Positions 1 to 7,894 are shown, counted from the first letter of the stretch. The stretch: DNA of 64,000 bases from Extensimonas vulgaris (GCF_003337425.1 NZ_QPJU01000007.1:1-64000); one strand, 5' to 3'. Program-made: numbers and translations. The notes: generated by a model from the sequence alone, not told the origin.

Positions 1-37
1 AAACGAAAATCGGCTTGCGAGGTGGTTCTTTATTCAT
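1..37 (-). CDS. possible 5' end of a leftward gene cut by the window edge
   Basis: An ATG at 37 (minus strand) opens a frame that stays open to the window edge and would begin M-N-K-E-P-P-R-K-P. The AT-rich stretch just upstream (about 40-130) would suit a promoter. Only 12 codons are visible and no clear ribosome binding site is seen, so this is a weak call; the product cannot be recognised. Confidence 0.25.
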   Translation of the reverse strand, partial: MNKEPPRKPIFV

Positions 38-421
38 GCGCCGATTTTAACTTATCAGTAGAAACTTGTGAAATAATTTTGTTTATTACTTAGTATTTCA
101 TGGCTGCCCGTGTGGAAGTTGAAAATGAATGTCAACCAAAAAATCTAGTGCTGCGCACATCACTTGTCAATCGACCAGGAGACAGTTCAGATTAGGGTAT
201 TCCCGCATTTTCGTATTTTTCTTTCTACCATTTCGGCGCTGTGCTGGGCGGGACAATTGCGATGTCCCGGCAAAGCCAGTGTCCCTTGGCACCATAGGTT
301 GTGGTGCGAAAGTGGGCGGCATGTCGATGATTGACCATAAGCCGCATGCCGTTTCGTGCGTCGCCGTGGAGCCTGTCGATCTGGTGGTGCTATTCACTCC
401 AGCTGCCATGAGGACGGGGGA
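38..421. other. non-coding stretch, AT-richer than its surroundings
   Basis: No recognisable gene lies between the window edge and the repeat block before zapA. Bases 40-180 are clearly lower in GC than the rest of the window, which may reflect promoter DNA or acquired DNA. A short inverted repeat with arms GGGACA/TGTCCC lies at about 250-270. Minus-strand frames here are short and resemble nothing I know. Confidence 0.4.
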
Positions 422-423
422 TG

Positions 424-552
424 ATCATCCCTCCAGTCACTGTGAGGGCCGAAGGCCCGCGGCAATCCATGGAGCCTTGGCAACAACGCCTGCGCACACC
501 GCAGTGGACAGGATTGGATTGCCGCGCCCCTGCGGGGCTCGCACTGACGGGT
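424..552. repeat. paired REP-like palindromic element
   Basis: Two copies of a REP-type unit face each other. The left unit (about 424-470) and right unit (about 511-552) both contain GGATTGCCGCG next to a small GC hairpin and a degenerate form of the common proteobacterial unit GTCATTGCGAG...GCAATCCA. Together they form a large inverted repeat directly downstream of zapA, where it could act as a terminator or mRNA stabiliser. The family resemblance is from memory; the inverted arrangement is visible. Confidence 0.6.
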
Positions 553-555
553 TTC

Positions 556-627
556 TTCGCAACGGCCAAAATGACCGCCGGCGCCCTCGTGGGTGCTCAG
601 CGCAGCCGAATGAACAATCTGGGTTTA
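556..627. repeat. partial copy of repeat family E at the 3' end of zapA
   Basis: This matches the left end of the complete element at 14858-15041. In reverse orientation both read AACCCAGATTGT, then CATT, a GC-rich stretch, then GGTCATTTTGGCCG. The end motif (609-627) overlaps the last bases of zapA, whose TAA stop lies inside it. The other end of the element is missing and REP-like sequence follows. Confidence 0.6.
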
Positions 628-960
628 CTCGAACAGCATGCCGTTCGTGCCCAAGGCGTCGTCCAGGCGCTGCACCAGGGTTTGCAGGCGCTGGCTTGCG
701 CTGGGGGGCAGGGGCGTGGCGCCGGCTTCGGCCTGGGCGGCTGCGGCGGTGGCTGCGTTTTCGCGCTCGGCAAGCTCAAAGGCGAGGTTCAGCGCGGCGA
801 GTACGGCGATGCGCTCGCGCACGCGCACCTTGCCGGCGTCGCGGATGCGCGTCATGGCGGTGTCCACGCGCTCCACGGCGTCGAGCAGGCGCGCCTCCTG
901 GCCTTCGGGGCAGCTCAGCAGGTAGCTTTGCTGCAGGATTTGCACCTCGATCTGTTTCAT
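625..960 (-). CDS. zapA: cell division protein ZapA
   Basis: This 111-residue protein begins MKQIEVQILQQSYLLSCPEG, the ZapA N-terminus that folds into the FtsZ-binding domain, followed by the VERVDTAMTRIRD region and a C-terminal helix for dimer and tetramer formation. ZapA bundles FtsZ filaments at midcell. Its start overlaps the stop of the upstream gene by four bases (ATGA), so the two are translationally coupled. The central spacer is Ala-rich. The stop codon lies inside the end of a repeat E copy, so the last residues may have been reshaped by that insertion. Confidence 0.9.
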   Translation of the reverse strand: MKQIEVQILQQSYLLSCPEGQEARLLDAVERVDTAMTRIRDAGKVRVRERIAVLAALNLAFELAERENAATAAAAQAEAGATPLPPSASQRLQTLVQRLDDALGTNGMLFE

Positions 961-1190
961 GGCGCTTCCTTCGTGGGGGGCGTTTCGGGCAGGCGTTCGA
1001 GCAGCGCGTCCACGCGCGCGCGTGCGGCGCGCAGGCGCGAGGCGAGCGAGTCGCGCTCTTTGGTGAGGGCGGCCACCTGCTCGGTGAGCAGCGCGTTGCT
1101 GCGCTGCAGCTCGGCGTGGCGCTGCAGCAGGCGCTCGATGCGCTCGCCGATCTGGGTGATGGGGTCGTTGGGGGAGGCGGCGTCGTCCAT
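957..1190 (-). CDS. small coiled-coil protein of the TIGR02449/ZapB-like type, upstream of zapA
   Basis: A 77-residue, strongly helical protein whose central part (ITQIGERIERLLQRHAELQR, then a stretch ending in RSNALLTEQVAALTKERD) shows heptad leucines typical of a coiled coil. Short proteins of this family regularly precede zapA in beta- and gammaproteobacteria and are thought to take part in division. The start at 1190 is chosen because the Met there opens the conserved part; a longer frame to 1352 would run through a repeat B copy and is unlikely to be translated. Confidence 0.75.
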   Translation of the reverse strand: MDDAASPNDPITQIGERIERLLQRHAELQRSNALLTEQVAALTKERDSLASRLRAARARVDALLERLPETPPTKEAP

Positions 1191-1247
1191 GGCGCCGCAG
1201 ATTGTAGAGGCGCGGCCATCATGTGCTGCCCCGCAAATAACCGAACA

Positions 1248-1351
1248 TGAAATCGCGCCTTCGTGCTCAGGGCGGCGTTGCAAATCCTCGCGATAGCTGC
1301 GGCTATTGCTGCGGTTTGCGCCTTGCCCTGAACGCGAATCCATCGATTTCA
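1248..1351 (-). repeat. repeat family B, diverged copy B1
   Basis: In reverse orientation this carries GGCAAGGCGCAAACCGCAGC, a small hairpin, then CGCGAGGATTTGCAACGC, the same core as the copies at 29476 and 62783. Its outer arms (TGAAATCG...CGATTTCA) differ in sequence from the arms of the other copies but still pair. It lies just upstream of the cobalamin riboswitch. Confidence 0.75.
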
Positions 1352-1390
1352 TTGCGTGCGGCTATTTGCAGTGCAGCACATTAGAATCCC

Positions 1391-1600
1391 CGCCGTTGGT
1401 GCTCGCGGCCCGGTTCAAGGGCTGCGGTTAAACGGGAAGCAGGGAGGGGCGCATCCACGATGCGTGCCGAGCCTGCGCTGCCCCCGCAACGGTCAGCGGA
1501 CGAATCTTGCCGATTCCCTCTCCATCCTCACGCCACTGGATACCCTGAAAAGTATCTGGGAAGGCTTTGGAGGGTGTTCCGCCAGCCCGGATACCGGCCA
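1391..1600 (+). promoter_or_regulatory. cobalamin riboswitch (B12 element)
   Basis: The characteristic blocks appear in order: GGTGCT near 1398, GGTTAAACGGGAAGCAGG near 1427, the B12 box GCTGCCCCCGCAACGGT near 1477, GCCACTGG near 1532, CTGGGAAGGC near 1556 and CCAGCCCGGATACCGGCC near 1582. Adenosylcobalamin-type riboswitches of this form lower expression of uptake and synthesis genes when the cofactor is abundant. It should control btuB and the operon behind it. Confidence 0.95.
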
Positions 1601-1607
1601 ACGAGGC

Positions 1608-1646
1608 GGCTTTGCAGGCGCTTTTTCCGCGTGCAAAGCCATTTTT
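1608..1646 (+). terminator. intrinsic terminator of the riboswitch expression platform
   Basis: A perfect 9-bp stem, GGCTTTGCA (1608-1616) and TGCAAAGCC (1632-1640), is followed by ATTTTTA. Placed between aptamer and btuB start, it suggests control by premature termination. A second short hairpin (GCCGGC arms, about 1653-1671) follows before the start codon. Confidence 0.75.
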
Positions 1647-1693
1647 ACCCACAAGCCGGCGGGGAAGCCGGCGCGGGTGCTTCCCTCGACGGG

Positions 1694-3625
1694 ATGTTCT
1701 CCATGAAAAATCGTCTCCCTTTTGCGCGCTCTGCCGTGCCCTTGCTGCGCGCGCCTGCGGCGTGCTGCGCCTTGTCTGCCCTTGCTGCGGCGCTGCCGAG
1801 CGCGCAGGCGCAAACCCTGGTCGCGCAGAATCTGCGCGCCCCTTCGCTGCAGGAGGTGGTGGTCACGGCCACGCGCGCGCCGCAGCCTTTGTCCGACCTG
1901 GTGGCGGACATGTCCATCGTCGATCGTGAAACCATCGAAAACAGCGGCGCCACGGGCGTGGCCGACGTGCTGGCGCGCCTGCCGGGCGTGGAAATTGCGC
2001 GCAACGGCGGGCCGGGCAATGCGACCAGCGTTTTTCTGCGTGGCGCCGAGTCGCGCTTCACGGCCGTGTATATCGACGGCGTGCGCGTGGATTCGCAATC
2101 CACGGGCGGCGCCTCGTGGGAGCAGATTCCGCTCGCGCAGATCGAGCGCATCGAGGTGCTGCGCGGGCCGGCCGCGGCAGTCTATGGCTCAGACGCCATC
2201 GGTGGCGTGATCCAGCTCTTCACGCGCAAGGGCGAAGGCCCGCCCGCGCCCTATGTGAGCGTGGGCGTGGGCAACCGTGGCACGCGCAAGCTCGAAGCCG
2301 GCGTGAGCGGCGCCACGGGCGTGGACAATGCCTTCGACTACGCTTTGAGCCTCGCGCACGAGCGCAGCGACGGCTGGGACATCCGCGCCGGCGTGCCGCA
2401 CAACCCCGACCGCGACGGCTACCGCAGCACCTCGGGCCACGCGCGCCTGGGCTTGAAGATCGACGCGCGCCACCGGCTCGACGCGACCTTGCTTGGAAAC
2501 CAGCTCAATTCGGGCTACGACGACTACATGTCGAGCGCCCCCACGCCCAGCACGCCGCTTGTCGACGACCGCAACAAGGAACGCCTGCGCACCGCCGGCC
2601 TGACCTGGACGGCCGACTGGACCGACGCCTACACCATGCGCCTGTCGGCCACCGACACCTTCAGCCGCTACGAGACCTCGCCCTCGCCCTACCTGACCGA
2701 AACGCGGCTGCGCAACTATCTTTGGCAAAACGACTACCGCCTCGGCGTGCACCGCTTCAGCGCCGCGCTCGAGCGCCGCGAGGACGAGCTCACGAACCCC
2801 GCGCTCGACGCCTGGAGCACGGCCATCCGCGGCAGCCGCGCGCAAAACGCCCTGGCGCTCGGCTACGGCCTGCATGCAGGCGCGCACACGCTGCAGCTGC
2901 ACTGGCGCCACGACGACGACAGCGAGTTCGGCATCAAGAACACCGCGAGCGCCGCCTACGGCTACGCCTTTGCGCCGCATTGGCGCGCCACAGCGTCGTG
3001 GGGCTCGGCCTTTCGCGCGCCCACCCTCTACCAGCGTTTCAGCGAATACGGCAACCCCGCGCTGCAGCCCGAAACCAGCTACAACGCCGAGCTGGGCCTG
3101 CGCTACGACCAGGGCCACAGCAGCGCATCGCTCGTGGTCTATCGCAACCGCGTGAGCAACCTGATCAACTTCGTCGGCGCGGGCACCTGCGCCTCGGCCT
3201 ACGGCTGCTATGCGAACACGGCGCACGCGCGCTACCAGGGCGTGACGCTGGCCGGCTCGCAGCGCTGGGGCGGGGTGCAGCTGCACGGCTCGATCGACTG
3301 GCAAGACCCGCGCAACCTCGACACCGACAAGCGTCTGGCACGCCGCGCGCAGCGCTACGCCACGCTGGGCGCAGATACGCGCCTGGCCGATTGGACGCTG
3401 GGCGGCGAAGTGCAGGCCGCAGGCCAGCGCTTCGACGACGCCGCGAACAAAACCCGGCTCGGCGGCTACACGCTCTTCAACCTGCACGCAAGCACGCCGG
3501 TGGCGCGCGACACGCAGCTGCTCGCGCGCGTGGACAACCTCGGCGACAAGCGCTACCAGCTCGCGAACACCTACGTGCCGCCGGGTCGCATGCTGTACGT
3601 GGGGCTCAAATGGGCGCCGCAGTGA
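1694..3625 (+). CDS. btuB: TonB-dependent vitamin B12 receptor BtuB
   Basis: A 643-residue outer-membrane receptor. It has a signal peptide ending near residue 40 (SAQAQ), a TonB box EVVVTA at about 54-59, a plug domain (ADVLARLPGVEI, VFLRGAES, RIEVLRGPAAAVYGSDAIGG), then a long beta-barrel ending in KWAPQ. It imports cobalamin across the outer membrane using TonB energy. The start at 1694 opens the signal peptide (ATG at 1703 is an alternative); the frame is open further upstream but runs through the riboswitch. Substrate assignment rests on the riboswitch and the BtuCDF and Cob genes that follow. Confidence 0.93.
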   Translation: MFSMKNRLPFARSAVPLLRAPAACCALSALAAALPSAQAQTLVAQNLRAPSLQEVVVTATRAPQPLSDLVADMSIVDRETIENSGATGVADVLARLPGVEIARNGGPGNATSVFLRGAESRFTAVYIDGVRVDSQSTGGASWEQIPLAQIERIEVLRGPAAAVYGSDAIGGVIQLFTRKGEGPPAPYVSVGVGNRGTRKLEAGVSGATGVDNAFDYALSLAHERSDGWDIRAGVPHNPDRDGYRSTSGHARLGLKIDARHRLDATLLGNQLNSGYDDYMSSAPTPSTPLVDDRNKERLRTAGLTWTADWTDAYTMRLSATDTFSRYETSPSPYLTETRLRNYLWQNDYRLGVHRFSAALERREDELTNPALDAWSTAIRGSRAQNALALGYGLHAGAHTLQLHWRHDDDSEFGIKNTASAAYGYAFAPHWRATASWGSAFRAPTLYQRFSEYGNPALQPETSYNAELGLRYDQGHSSASLVVYRNRVSNLINFVGAGTCASAYGCYANTAHARYQGVTLAGSQRWGGVQLHGSIDWQDPRNLDTDKRLARRAQRYATLGADTRLADWTLGGEVQAAGQRFDDAANKTRLGGYTLFNLHASTPVARDTQLLARVDNLGDKRYQLANTYVPPGRMLYVGLKWAPQ

Positions 3626-3694
3626 TGCCCGGCAATGGTGCCGCCGCGTGCGCTGCAGGCATCCTTGGCGCTGATGAAAATGGGAAGGAAAGAC

Positions 3695-5131
3695 ATGCAT
3701 AGGGCACTTTCGGAGCTGGACATGGCTGACATGGCTGACATGGCTGACATGGGCCAAGGCGCTGTCGCCCGCTGCCCCGCCGTGCTGGTCACGGCCCCGG
3801 CTTCGGGGCAGGGCAAGACCACGATCACCGCTGCGCTGGCCCGGCTGCATGCGCGCCAGGGGCGGCGCGTGCGCGTGTTCAAGTGCGGGCCGGACTTCCT
3901 CGACCCGTTCTGGCACGAGCTGGCCAGCGGCGCGCCGGTGTACCAGCTCGACCTGTGGATGACGGGCGAAGCCGACTGCCGCGCACGCCTGCACGCGGCC
4001 GCGCAGGAGGCCGACCTGATCATCGTCGAGGGCGTGATGGGCCTGTACGACGGCGAGCCCAGCGCGGCCGACTTGGCGCTGCGCTTCGGCCTGCCGGTGC
4101 TTGCCGTGATCGACGCCGGCGCCATGGCTGGCACCTTCGGGGCCGTGGCGTATGGCTTGCAGCACTACCGCGCCGGGCTGCGCTGGGCCGGCGTGCTGGC
4201 CAACCGCGTGGGCAGCGAGCGCCACGCGGGCATGCTGCAAGCCAGCCTGCAAAATCCCGCACACTGGCTGGGCGCGCTGCTGCGCAATCCGGCGCTCACG
4301 CTGCCCGAGCGGCACCTGGGACTCGTGGCCGCGACAGAATTGGGCGATGCCATGGCGCGGCTCGACGCCGCGGCCGACGCGCTCGCCGCCACGCCGCTGG
4401 GCCAGATGGATGCTGTGCAGTTAGGAGCCTGGGCGGTGGACTTTCCGGCGCCTGCAGCGCGGCCCGTGGCTCCTTTGCTCGCCGGGCGCACCGTGGCCGT
4501 GGCGCGCGATGCGGCGTTTTGCTTCATCTACGCGGCCAATGTGCAGACGCTCGAGCAACTGGGCGCGCGCGTGGTGTTTTTCTCGCCGCTCGCGGATGCT
4601 GCACTGCCACCTTGCGACGCCGTCTGGCTGCCGGGCGGCTACCCCGAGCTGCACGCCGCGCAACTGCACGCCAACCAGCCGCTGCGCGCCGACCTGCACG
4701 CGCATGTGCAGGCGGGCAAGCCGCTGTGGGCCGAATGCGGCGGCATGGTGGCCTTGATGGATTCCATCCGCCAGCCCGATGGCCGCGTTCAGCCGCTGTG
4801 GGGGCTGCTTTCGGGCGAAGTCAGCATGCACACGCGCCTGGCCGCGCTCGGGCCGCAGCAGCTGGTCTGGCAGGGGCATTGTTTGCGCGGCCACACCTTC
4901 CACTATTCGACCTGCAGCAGCAGCGCACGCGAAGTCGCGCGCACCGCGGCGCCGGGCGCAGCACCCCGGGCCAAGGTGCGCGAGGTGGGCGAGGCGCTGT
5001 ACCGGCATGGCAGCATCCATGCGAGCTACTTCCACGCCTGGTTTGCCTCGGCCCCGCAGGCCGTGGCCTTGCTGTTCGGCGCTGCGGGGGCAGACTGCGT
5101 GGCAGACGCGGAGAAAGCAGCATGTCCGTGA
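3695..5131 (+). CDS. cbiA: cobyrinate a,c-diamide synthase (CbiA/CobB family)
   Basis: A 478-residue amidase that would use glutamine and ATP to amidate carboxylates a and c of cobyrinate or hydrogenobyrinate. Visible are a P-loop SGQGKTT (about 37-43), the substrate segment FKCGPDFLDPFWH, EGVMGLYDG, and a C-terminal class I glutamine amidotransferase domain with Cys in WAECGG (about 348) and His in HASYFH (about 447). The start at 3695 is preferred because AAGGAA precedes it at good spacing. A 9-bp tandem repeat encodes Met-Ala-Asp three times at the N-terminus. No other de novo corrin ring genes are present nearby, so a salvage role is possible. Confidence 0.88.
   Translation: MHRALSELDMADMADMADMGQGAVARCPAVLVTAPASGQGKTTITAALARLHARQGRRVRVFKCGPDFLDPFWHELASGAPVYQLDLWMTGEADCRARLHAAAQEADLIIVEGVMGLYDGEPSAADLALRFGLPVLAVIDAGAMAGTFGAVAYGLQHYRAGLRWAGVLANRVGSERHAGMLQASLQNPAHWLGALLRNPALTLPERHLGLVAATELGDAMARLDAAADALAATPLGQMDAVQLGAWAVDFPAPAARPVAPLLAGRTVAVARDAAFCFIYAANVQTLEQLGARVVFFSPLADAALPPCDAVWLPGGYPELHAAQLHANQPLRADLHAHVQAGKPLWAECGGMVALMDSIRQPDGRVQPLWGLLSGEVSMHTRLAALGPQQLVWQGHCLRGHTFHYSTCSSSAREVARTAAPGAAPRAKVREVGEALYRHGSIHASYFHAWFASAPQAVALLFGAAGADCVADAEKAACP
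3719..3752 (+). repeat. 9-bp tandem repeat in the 5' end of cbiA
   Basis: GACATGGCT is repeated 3.8 times without mismatch, encoding Met-Ala-Asp units before the P-loop domain. Unit length keeps the frame, so copy-number change would alter length only. Each unit also carries an in-frame ATG. Confidence 0.85.
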
Positions 5132-5724
5132 TCGGCTCCCGTCACCCCACCAACGTCGCGCGCGAGCTCATCCTCGGCGGGCAGAAAAGCGGCAAATCAC
5201 GCCGTGCCGAGCAGCTCGCCGCGGCCTGGCTCGCGCAGTCGCCTGCGCACCAGGCCGTGCTGATCGCCACCGCGCAGGCGCACGACGCCGAAATGTGCGA
5301 ACGCATCGCGCGCCACCAGCGCGAGCGCGCGGCGCGCGTGCCGGGGCTGCGCACCGTAGAGGTGGCGCACGACCTGGCCGGTGCGCTCGCGGTGCATGGC
5401 AGCGCGCACACGCTCGTCGTGGTGGACTGCCTCACGCTCTGGCTCACGAACTGGCGCATGCCTTTCGATGATTTTGAGCAAAATAGGCATCTAACGCAGG
5501 ACTGGCAAGCGCAGGAAGCTATGTTTTTGCAAGCATTGCAGCAATCCCCCGGCCCCGTGGTGCTGGTGGGCAACGAGATCGGCCTGGGCGTCATCCCGCT
5601 CGGGCCCGAGGTGCGCGCCTTCGTCGATGCGCTGGGCACGCTGAACCAGCGCGTGGCGCAGGTCTGCACGCGCGTCACGCTGATGGCCGCGGGCCTGCCG
5701 CTGCGCCTGAAGGAGTCCGAATGA
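5122..5724 (+). CDS. cobU: adenosylcobinamide kinase / adenosylcobinamide-phosphate guanylyltransferase
   Basis: A 200-residue bifunctional enzyme that phosphorylates adenosylcobinamide and then transfers GMP, part of nucleotide loop assembly. The P-loop is GGQKSGKS (about 19-26). RIARHQRERA...LRTVE (about 57-76) is the usual CobU segment carrying the guanylylated His, followed by VVDCLTLWLTNW and GNEIGLGVIP. The start at 5122 overlaps cbiA by 10 bases. The stretch around 5470-5535 is AT-richer and contains AAGCGCAGGAAGCTATG, resembling the short motif found in many intergenic regions here, so part of the Gln-rich loop may come from a repeat. Confidence 0.93.
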   Translation: MSVIGSRHPTNVARELILGGQKSGKSRRAEQLAAAWLAQSPAHQAVLIATAQAHDAEMCERIARHQRERAARVPGLRTVEVAHDLAGALAVHGSAHTLVVVDCLTLWLTNWRMPFDDFEQNRHLTQDWQAQEAMFLQALQQSPGPVVLVGNEIGLGVIPLGPEVRAFVDALGTLNQRVAQVCTRVTLMAAGLPLRLKESE

Positions 5725-6710
5725 TGGGTGCATGTCGGCAGATCGTGCGCCAGGGCTGGTGGAACCACTTGGGGCATTGCTTTTGGCGTTGTTTTTGGCG
5801 TTGTTTTTGGCGCAGTGCTTGGGGCTTGTGCATGCTCGTCGCCAGCCTGCTTTGCGCTGGCGTGGCCGCAGCCCAGCCCGTGCAGATCACCGACGGGCGC
5901 GGCCGTATGGTGCGGCTGCCCGCGCCGCCGCAGCGCATCGTGAGCCTGCTGCCCTCGCTGAGCGAGAGCGTGTGTGCGCTCGGCGCTTGCGCGCGCCTTG
6001 TGGGTGTGGATCGCTACTCGAACTGGCCGCAAGAGCTCACGCGCCTGCCGCAGGTGGGTGGCGGGCTCGATCCGAATATCGAGGCCATCGTCGCGCTGCA
6101 CCCCGACGTGGTGCTCGCGAGCGTGTCCTCGCGCACCAACGAACGGCTCGAGGCGCTGGGGCTCACCGTGGTCGCGCTCGAGCCCAAGACATATGCGCAG
6201 GTGCGGCAGGTGCTGGGCGTGCTCGGCGACTTGCTCGGCGTGCCGCCGGCGCAGGGCGCCGAGCGACTGTGGCGCGAGATTGACGCCGGCGTGCAGGCGG
6301 CAGCGCAGTCGCTGCCGGCCCGGGCACGAGGGGCGCGCGTGTATTTCGAGGTCAGCCGCGGGCCGTATGCGGCGAGCGAATCGTCCTTCATCGGCGAGAC
6401 CTTGCAGCGCCTGGGCGCGCGCAACGTGGTGCCCGCGGCGCTGGGGCCGTTTCCGCGCCTGAACCCCGAGTACGTGGTGCGCGCGAACCCCGACGTGATC
6501 ATGCTCGGCAACCGCAGCATGCAGGCACGCGCGCTCTACCCGGGCTGGGAGAGCATTCCCGCGGTGCGCGCGCAGCGCGTGTGCGTGTTCGACGCCGCCA
6601 CGTCCGAACTCATCGTGCGCCCCGGCCCGCGCCTGGCCGAGGGCGCGCGTGCCATGGCGCGCTGCCTCGCAGACAAGCTGGGCCCTGCGCCCGGAGCCAA
6701 AGCGCCATGA
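5721..6710 (+). CDS. btuF: periplasmic cobalamin-binding protein BtuF
   Basis: A 329-residue substrate-binding protein of the helical-backbone class (QRIVSLLPSLSESVCALGA, VVLASVSSRTNERL, NPEYVVRANPDVIML). It would deliver corrinoids to BtuCD. The signal peptide is unusual: a Cys-Phe-Trp-Arg tetrapeptide is repeated three times before the hydrophobic core (GLCMLVASLLCAGVAAA), encoded by a 12-bp tandem repeat. The ATG overlaps the cobU stop by four bases and the stop overlaps the btuC start by four bases, so the genes are coupled. Confidence 0.9.
   Translation: MMGACRQIVRQGWWNHLGHCFWRCFWRCFWRSAWGLCMLVASLLCAGVAAAQPVQITDGRGRMVRLPAPPQRIVSLLPSLSESVCALGACARLVGVDRYSNWPQELTRLPQVGGGLDPNIEAIVALHPDVVLASVSSRTNERLEALGLTVVALEPKTYAQVRQVLGVLGDLLGVPPAQGAERLWREIDAGVQAAAQSLPARARGARVYFEVSRGPYAASESSFIGETLQRLGARNVVPAALGPFPRLNPEYVVRANPDVIMLGNRSMQARALYPGWESIPAVRAQRVCVFDAATSELIVRPGPRLAEGARAMARCLADKLGPAPGAKAP
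5775..5822 (+). repeat. 12-bp tandem repeat in the btuF signal peptide
   Basis: Three units of the form CGTTGTTTTTGG, the first slightly diverged, are followed by a decayed fourth. They encode Cys-Phe-Trp-Arg units in the n-region of the signal peptide. The frame is kept by the 12-bp period. Confidence 0.8.
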
Positions 6711-7894
6711 AACGCGAAGCGCCCGCTGCCGCGCCGGCCCAAGTCCAAGCCCAAGCCCAAGCCCAAGCCCAAGCCCAAGCCCAAGCCCAAGCCCAAGCCC
6801 AAGCCCAAGCCCAAGCCCAAGTCCAAGCCCAAGCCCAAGTCCGAGCTGCAGCCCACGCTCCCGCTGCGGCCCCGCAGGGCCAAAGCCGCCGCGCGCTGCT
6901 GCTCGCCGTGGCGCTGCTGCTCGCAAGCAGCGCCTTGCTGCTGCTCGGCGCGAGCGTGGGCAGCACGGGTTTTACGAGCCTGCTGCAGCAAGGGCAGGAC
7001 GCGGTGGCGCGCCAAATCGTCTGGGACATCCGTCTGCCGCGCACGCTGGGCGCGTGGCTTGCGGGCGCGCTGCTGGGGCTTGCGGGCGCGGTGGCGCAAG
7101 GGCTGTTTCGCAACCCGCTGGCCGATCCGTACCTGCTCGGCAGCGCCTCGGGCGCGGCGCTCGGTGGCGCGCTCGCGCTCGCTGTGTTCGGCGTGGTGCC
7201 GGCGGGTGGCGTGCCCTGGCTTGCGCGCTTGGGTGTCCAACTGGGCATCAACGGCATGGCTTTCGTGGGCGCGGCGGCGGCGGTCTTGCTCACGCTCGCG
7301 CTGGCACGTGGCGTGCAGCACACGCTGCGCCTGTTGCTCGCGGGCGTGATCGTGGGCGTGGTGCTGGGCGCGGCGCGCGATCTGGTGGAGCTGGCCTCGC
7401 CCGACATCCTGCAGGCCATGCAGGCGTTTACGCTGGGCAGCACCAGCTTCGTCGGCTGGCTGGCCTGCGCGCTCATGGCGGCGGCCTGGGGCCTGTGCCT
7501 GCTGCTTGCGGCGGCGCTGGCGCGCGCGCTCGACGGCCTCACGCTGGGCGAGGCCACGGCCGCAAGCCTGGGCCTGCCGCTCGCACCCATGCGCGCCGGG
7601 CTCGTGGCGGTGCTGGCGCTGGCCACGGGCACGGCGGTGGCGCAGACGGGGCTGATCGCCTTCGTCGGCCTGGCCGCGCCGCACCTCGTGCGCACCCTGG
7701 TGCGCACCACCTCTGCGCGCCACATCGCGCTTGCGAGCCTCATGGGCGCGGTGCTGTTGCTCGCCGCCGACATCCTCGCGCGCTGGGTGCTTGCGCCGCA
7801 GGAGCTGCCCGTGGGCGTGCTCACTGCGGCGCTTGGCGGAAGCTACCTGCTGTGGCGCATGCACCGGCGCAGCGCAAGCGGGGGATTGCTATGA
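6707..7894 (+). CDS. btuC: cobalamin ABC transporter permease BtuC
   Basis: A 395-residue FecCD-family permease with about ten membrane segments. Family signatures are RLPRTLGAWLAGALLGLAGA, RNPLADPYLLG, SGAALG and GLAAPHLVR. It forms the channel for corrinoid import with BtuD. The N-terminus carries a cytoplasmic stretch of about 17 Gln-Ala/Gln-Val dipeptides, encoded by a 6-bp tandem repeat, that family members normally lack. The ATG overlaps the btuF stop; the stop overlaps the btuD start. Confidence 0.92.
   Translation: MKREAPAAAPAQVQAQAQAQAQAQAQAQAQAQAQAQAQVQAQAQVRAAAHAPAAAPQGQSRRALLLAVALLLASSALLLLGASVGSTGFTSLLQQGQDAVARQIVWDIRLPRTLGAWLAGALLGLAGAVAQGLFRNPLADPYLLGSASGAALGGALALAVFGVVPAGGVPWLARLGVQLGINGMAFVGAAAAVLLTLALARGVQHTLRLLLAGVIVGVVLGAARDLVELASPDILQAMQAFTLGSTSFVGWLACALMAAAWGLCLLLAAALARALDGLTLGEATAASLGLPLAPMRAGLVAVLALATGTAVAQTGLIAFVGLAAPHLVRTLVRTTSARHIALASLMGAVLLLAADILARWVLAPQELPVGVLTAALGGSYLLWRMHRRSASGGLL
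6739..6840 (+). repeat. 6-bp tandem repeat (CCAAGC) with about 17 units
   Basis: About 102 bases consist of CCAAGC units, three of them CCAAGT, translated as alternating Gln and Ala/Val in BtuC. The other strand reads GGGCTT repeatedly, like a telomere repeat, with many GGG runs spaced by three bases, the pattern of a G-quadruplex. Length change would stay in frame. Confidence 0.95.

Noticed and set aside
1..620. 6S RNA gene expected behind zapA
   Set aside because: I could not see the conserved central bulge and flanking stems on the minus strand; the interval is filled by repeats. Left as a question in the findings.
957..1352. longer version of the coiled-coil gene upstream of zapA
   Set aside because: The upstream part of the frame passes through repeat B1 in reverse and has no similarity to the family.
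2189..4315. 708-codon minus-strand frame opposite btuB and cbiA
   Set aside because: No recognisable domain, Arg/Ala/His-rich composition of an antisense frame, and it runs across two real genes.
6739..6840. CRISPR-like periodicity of short repeats
   Set aside because: The array is a continuous 6-bp tandem repeat without spacers and lies inside btuC in frame. The same holds for 22154-22249 in engB.
5142..6926. long open frame on the minus strand across cobU, btuF and the btuC repeat
   Set aside because: It is a high-GC shadow of three well-supported plus-strand genes; its Gly-Leu run is the translated complement of the 6-bp repeat.
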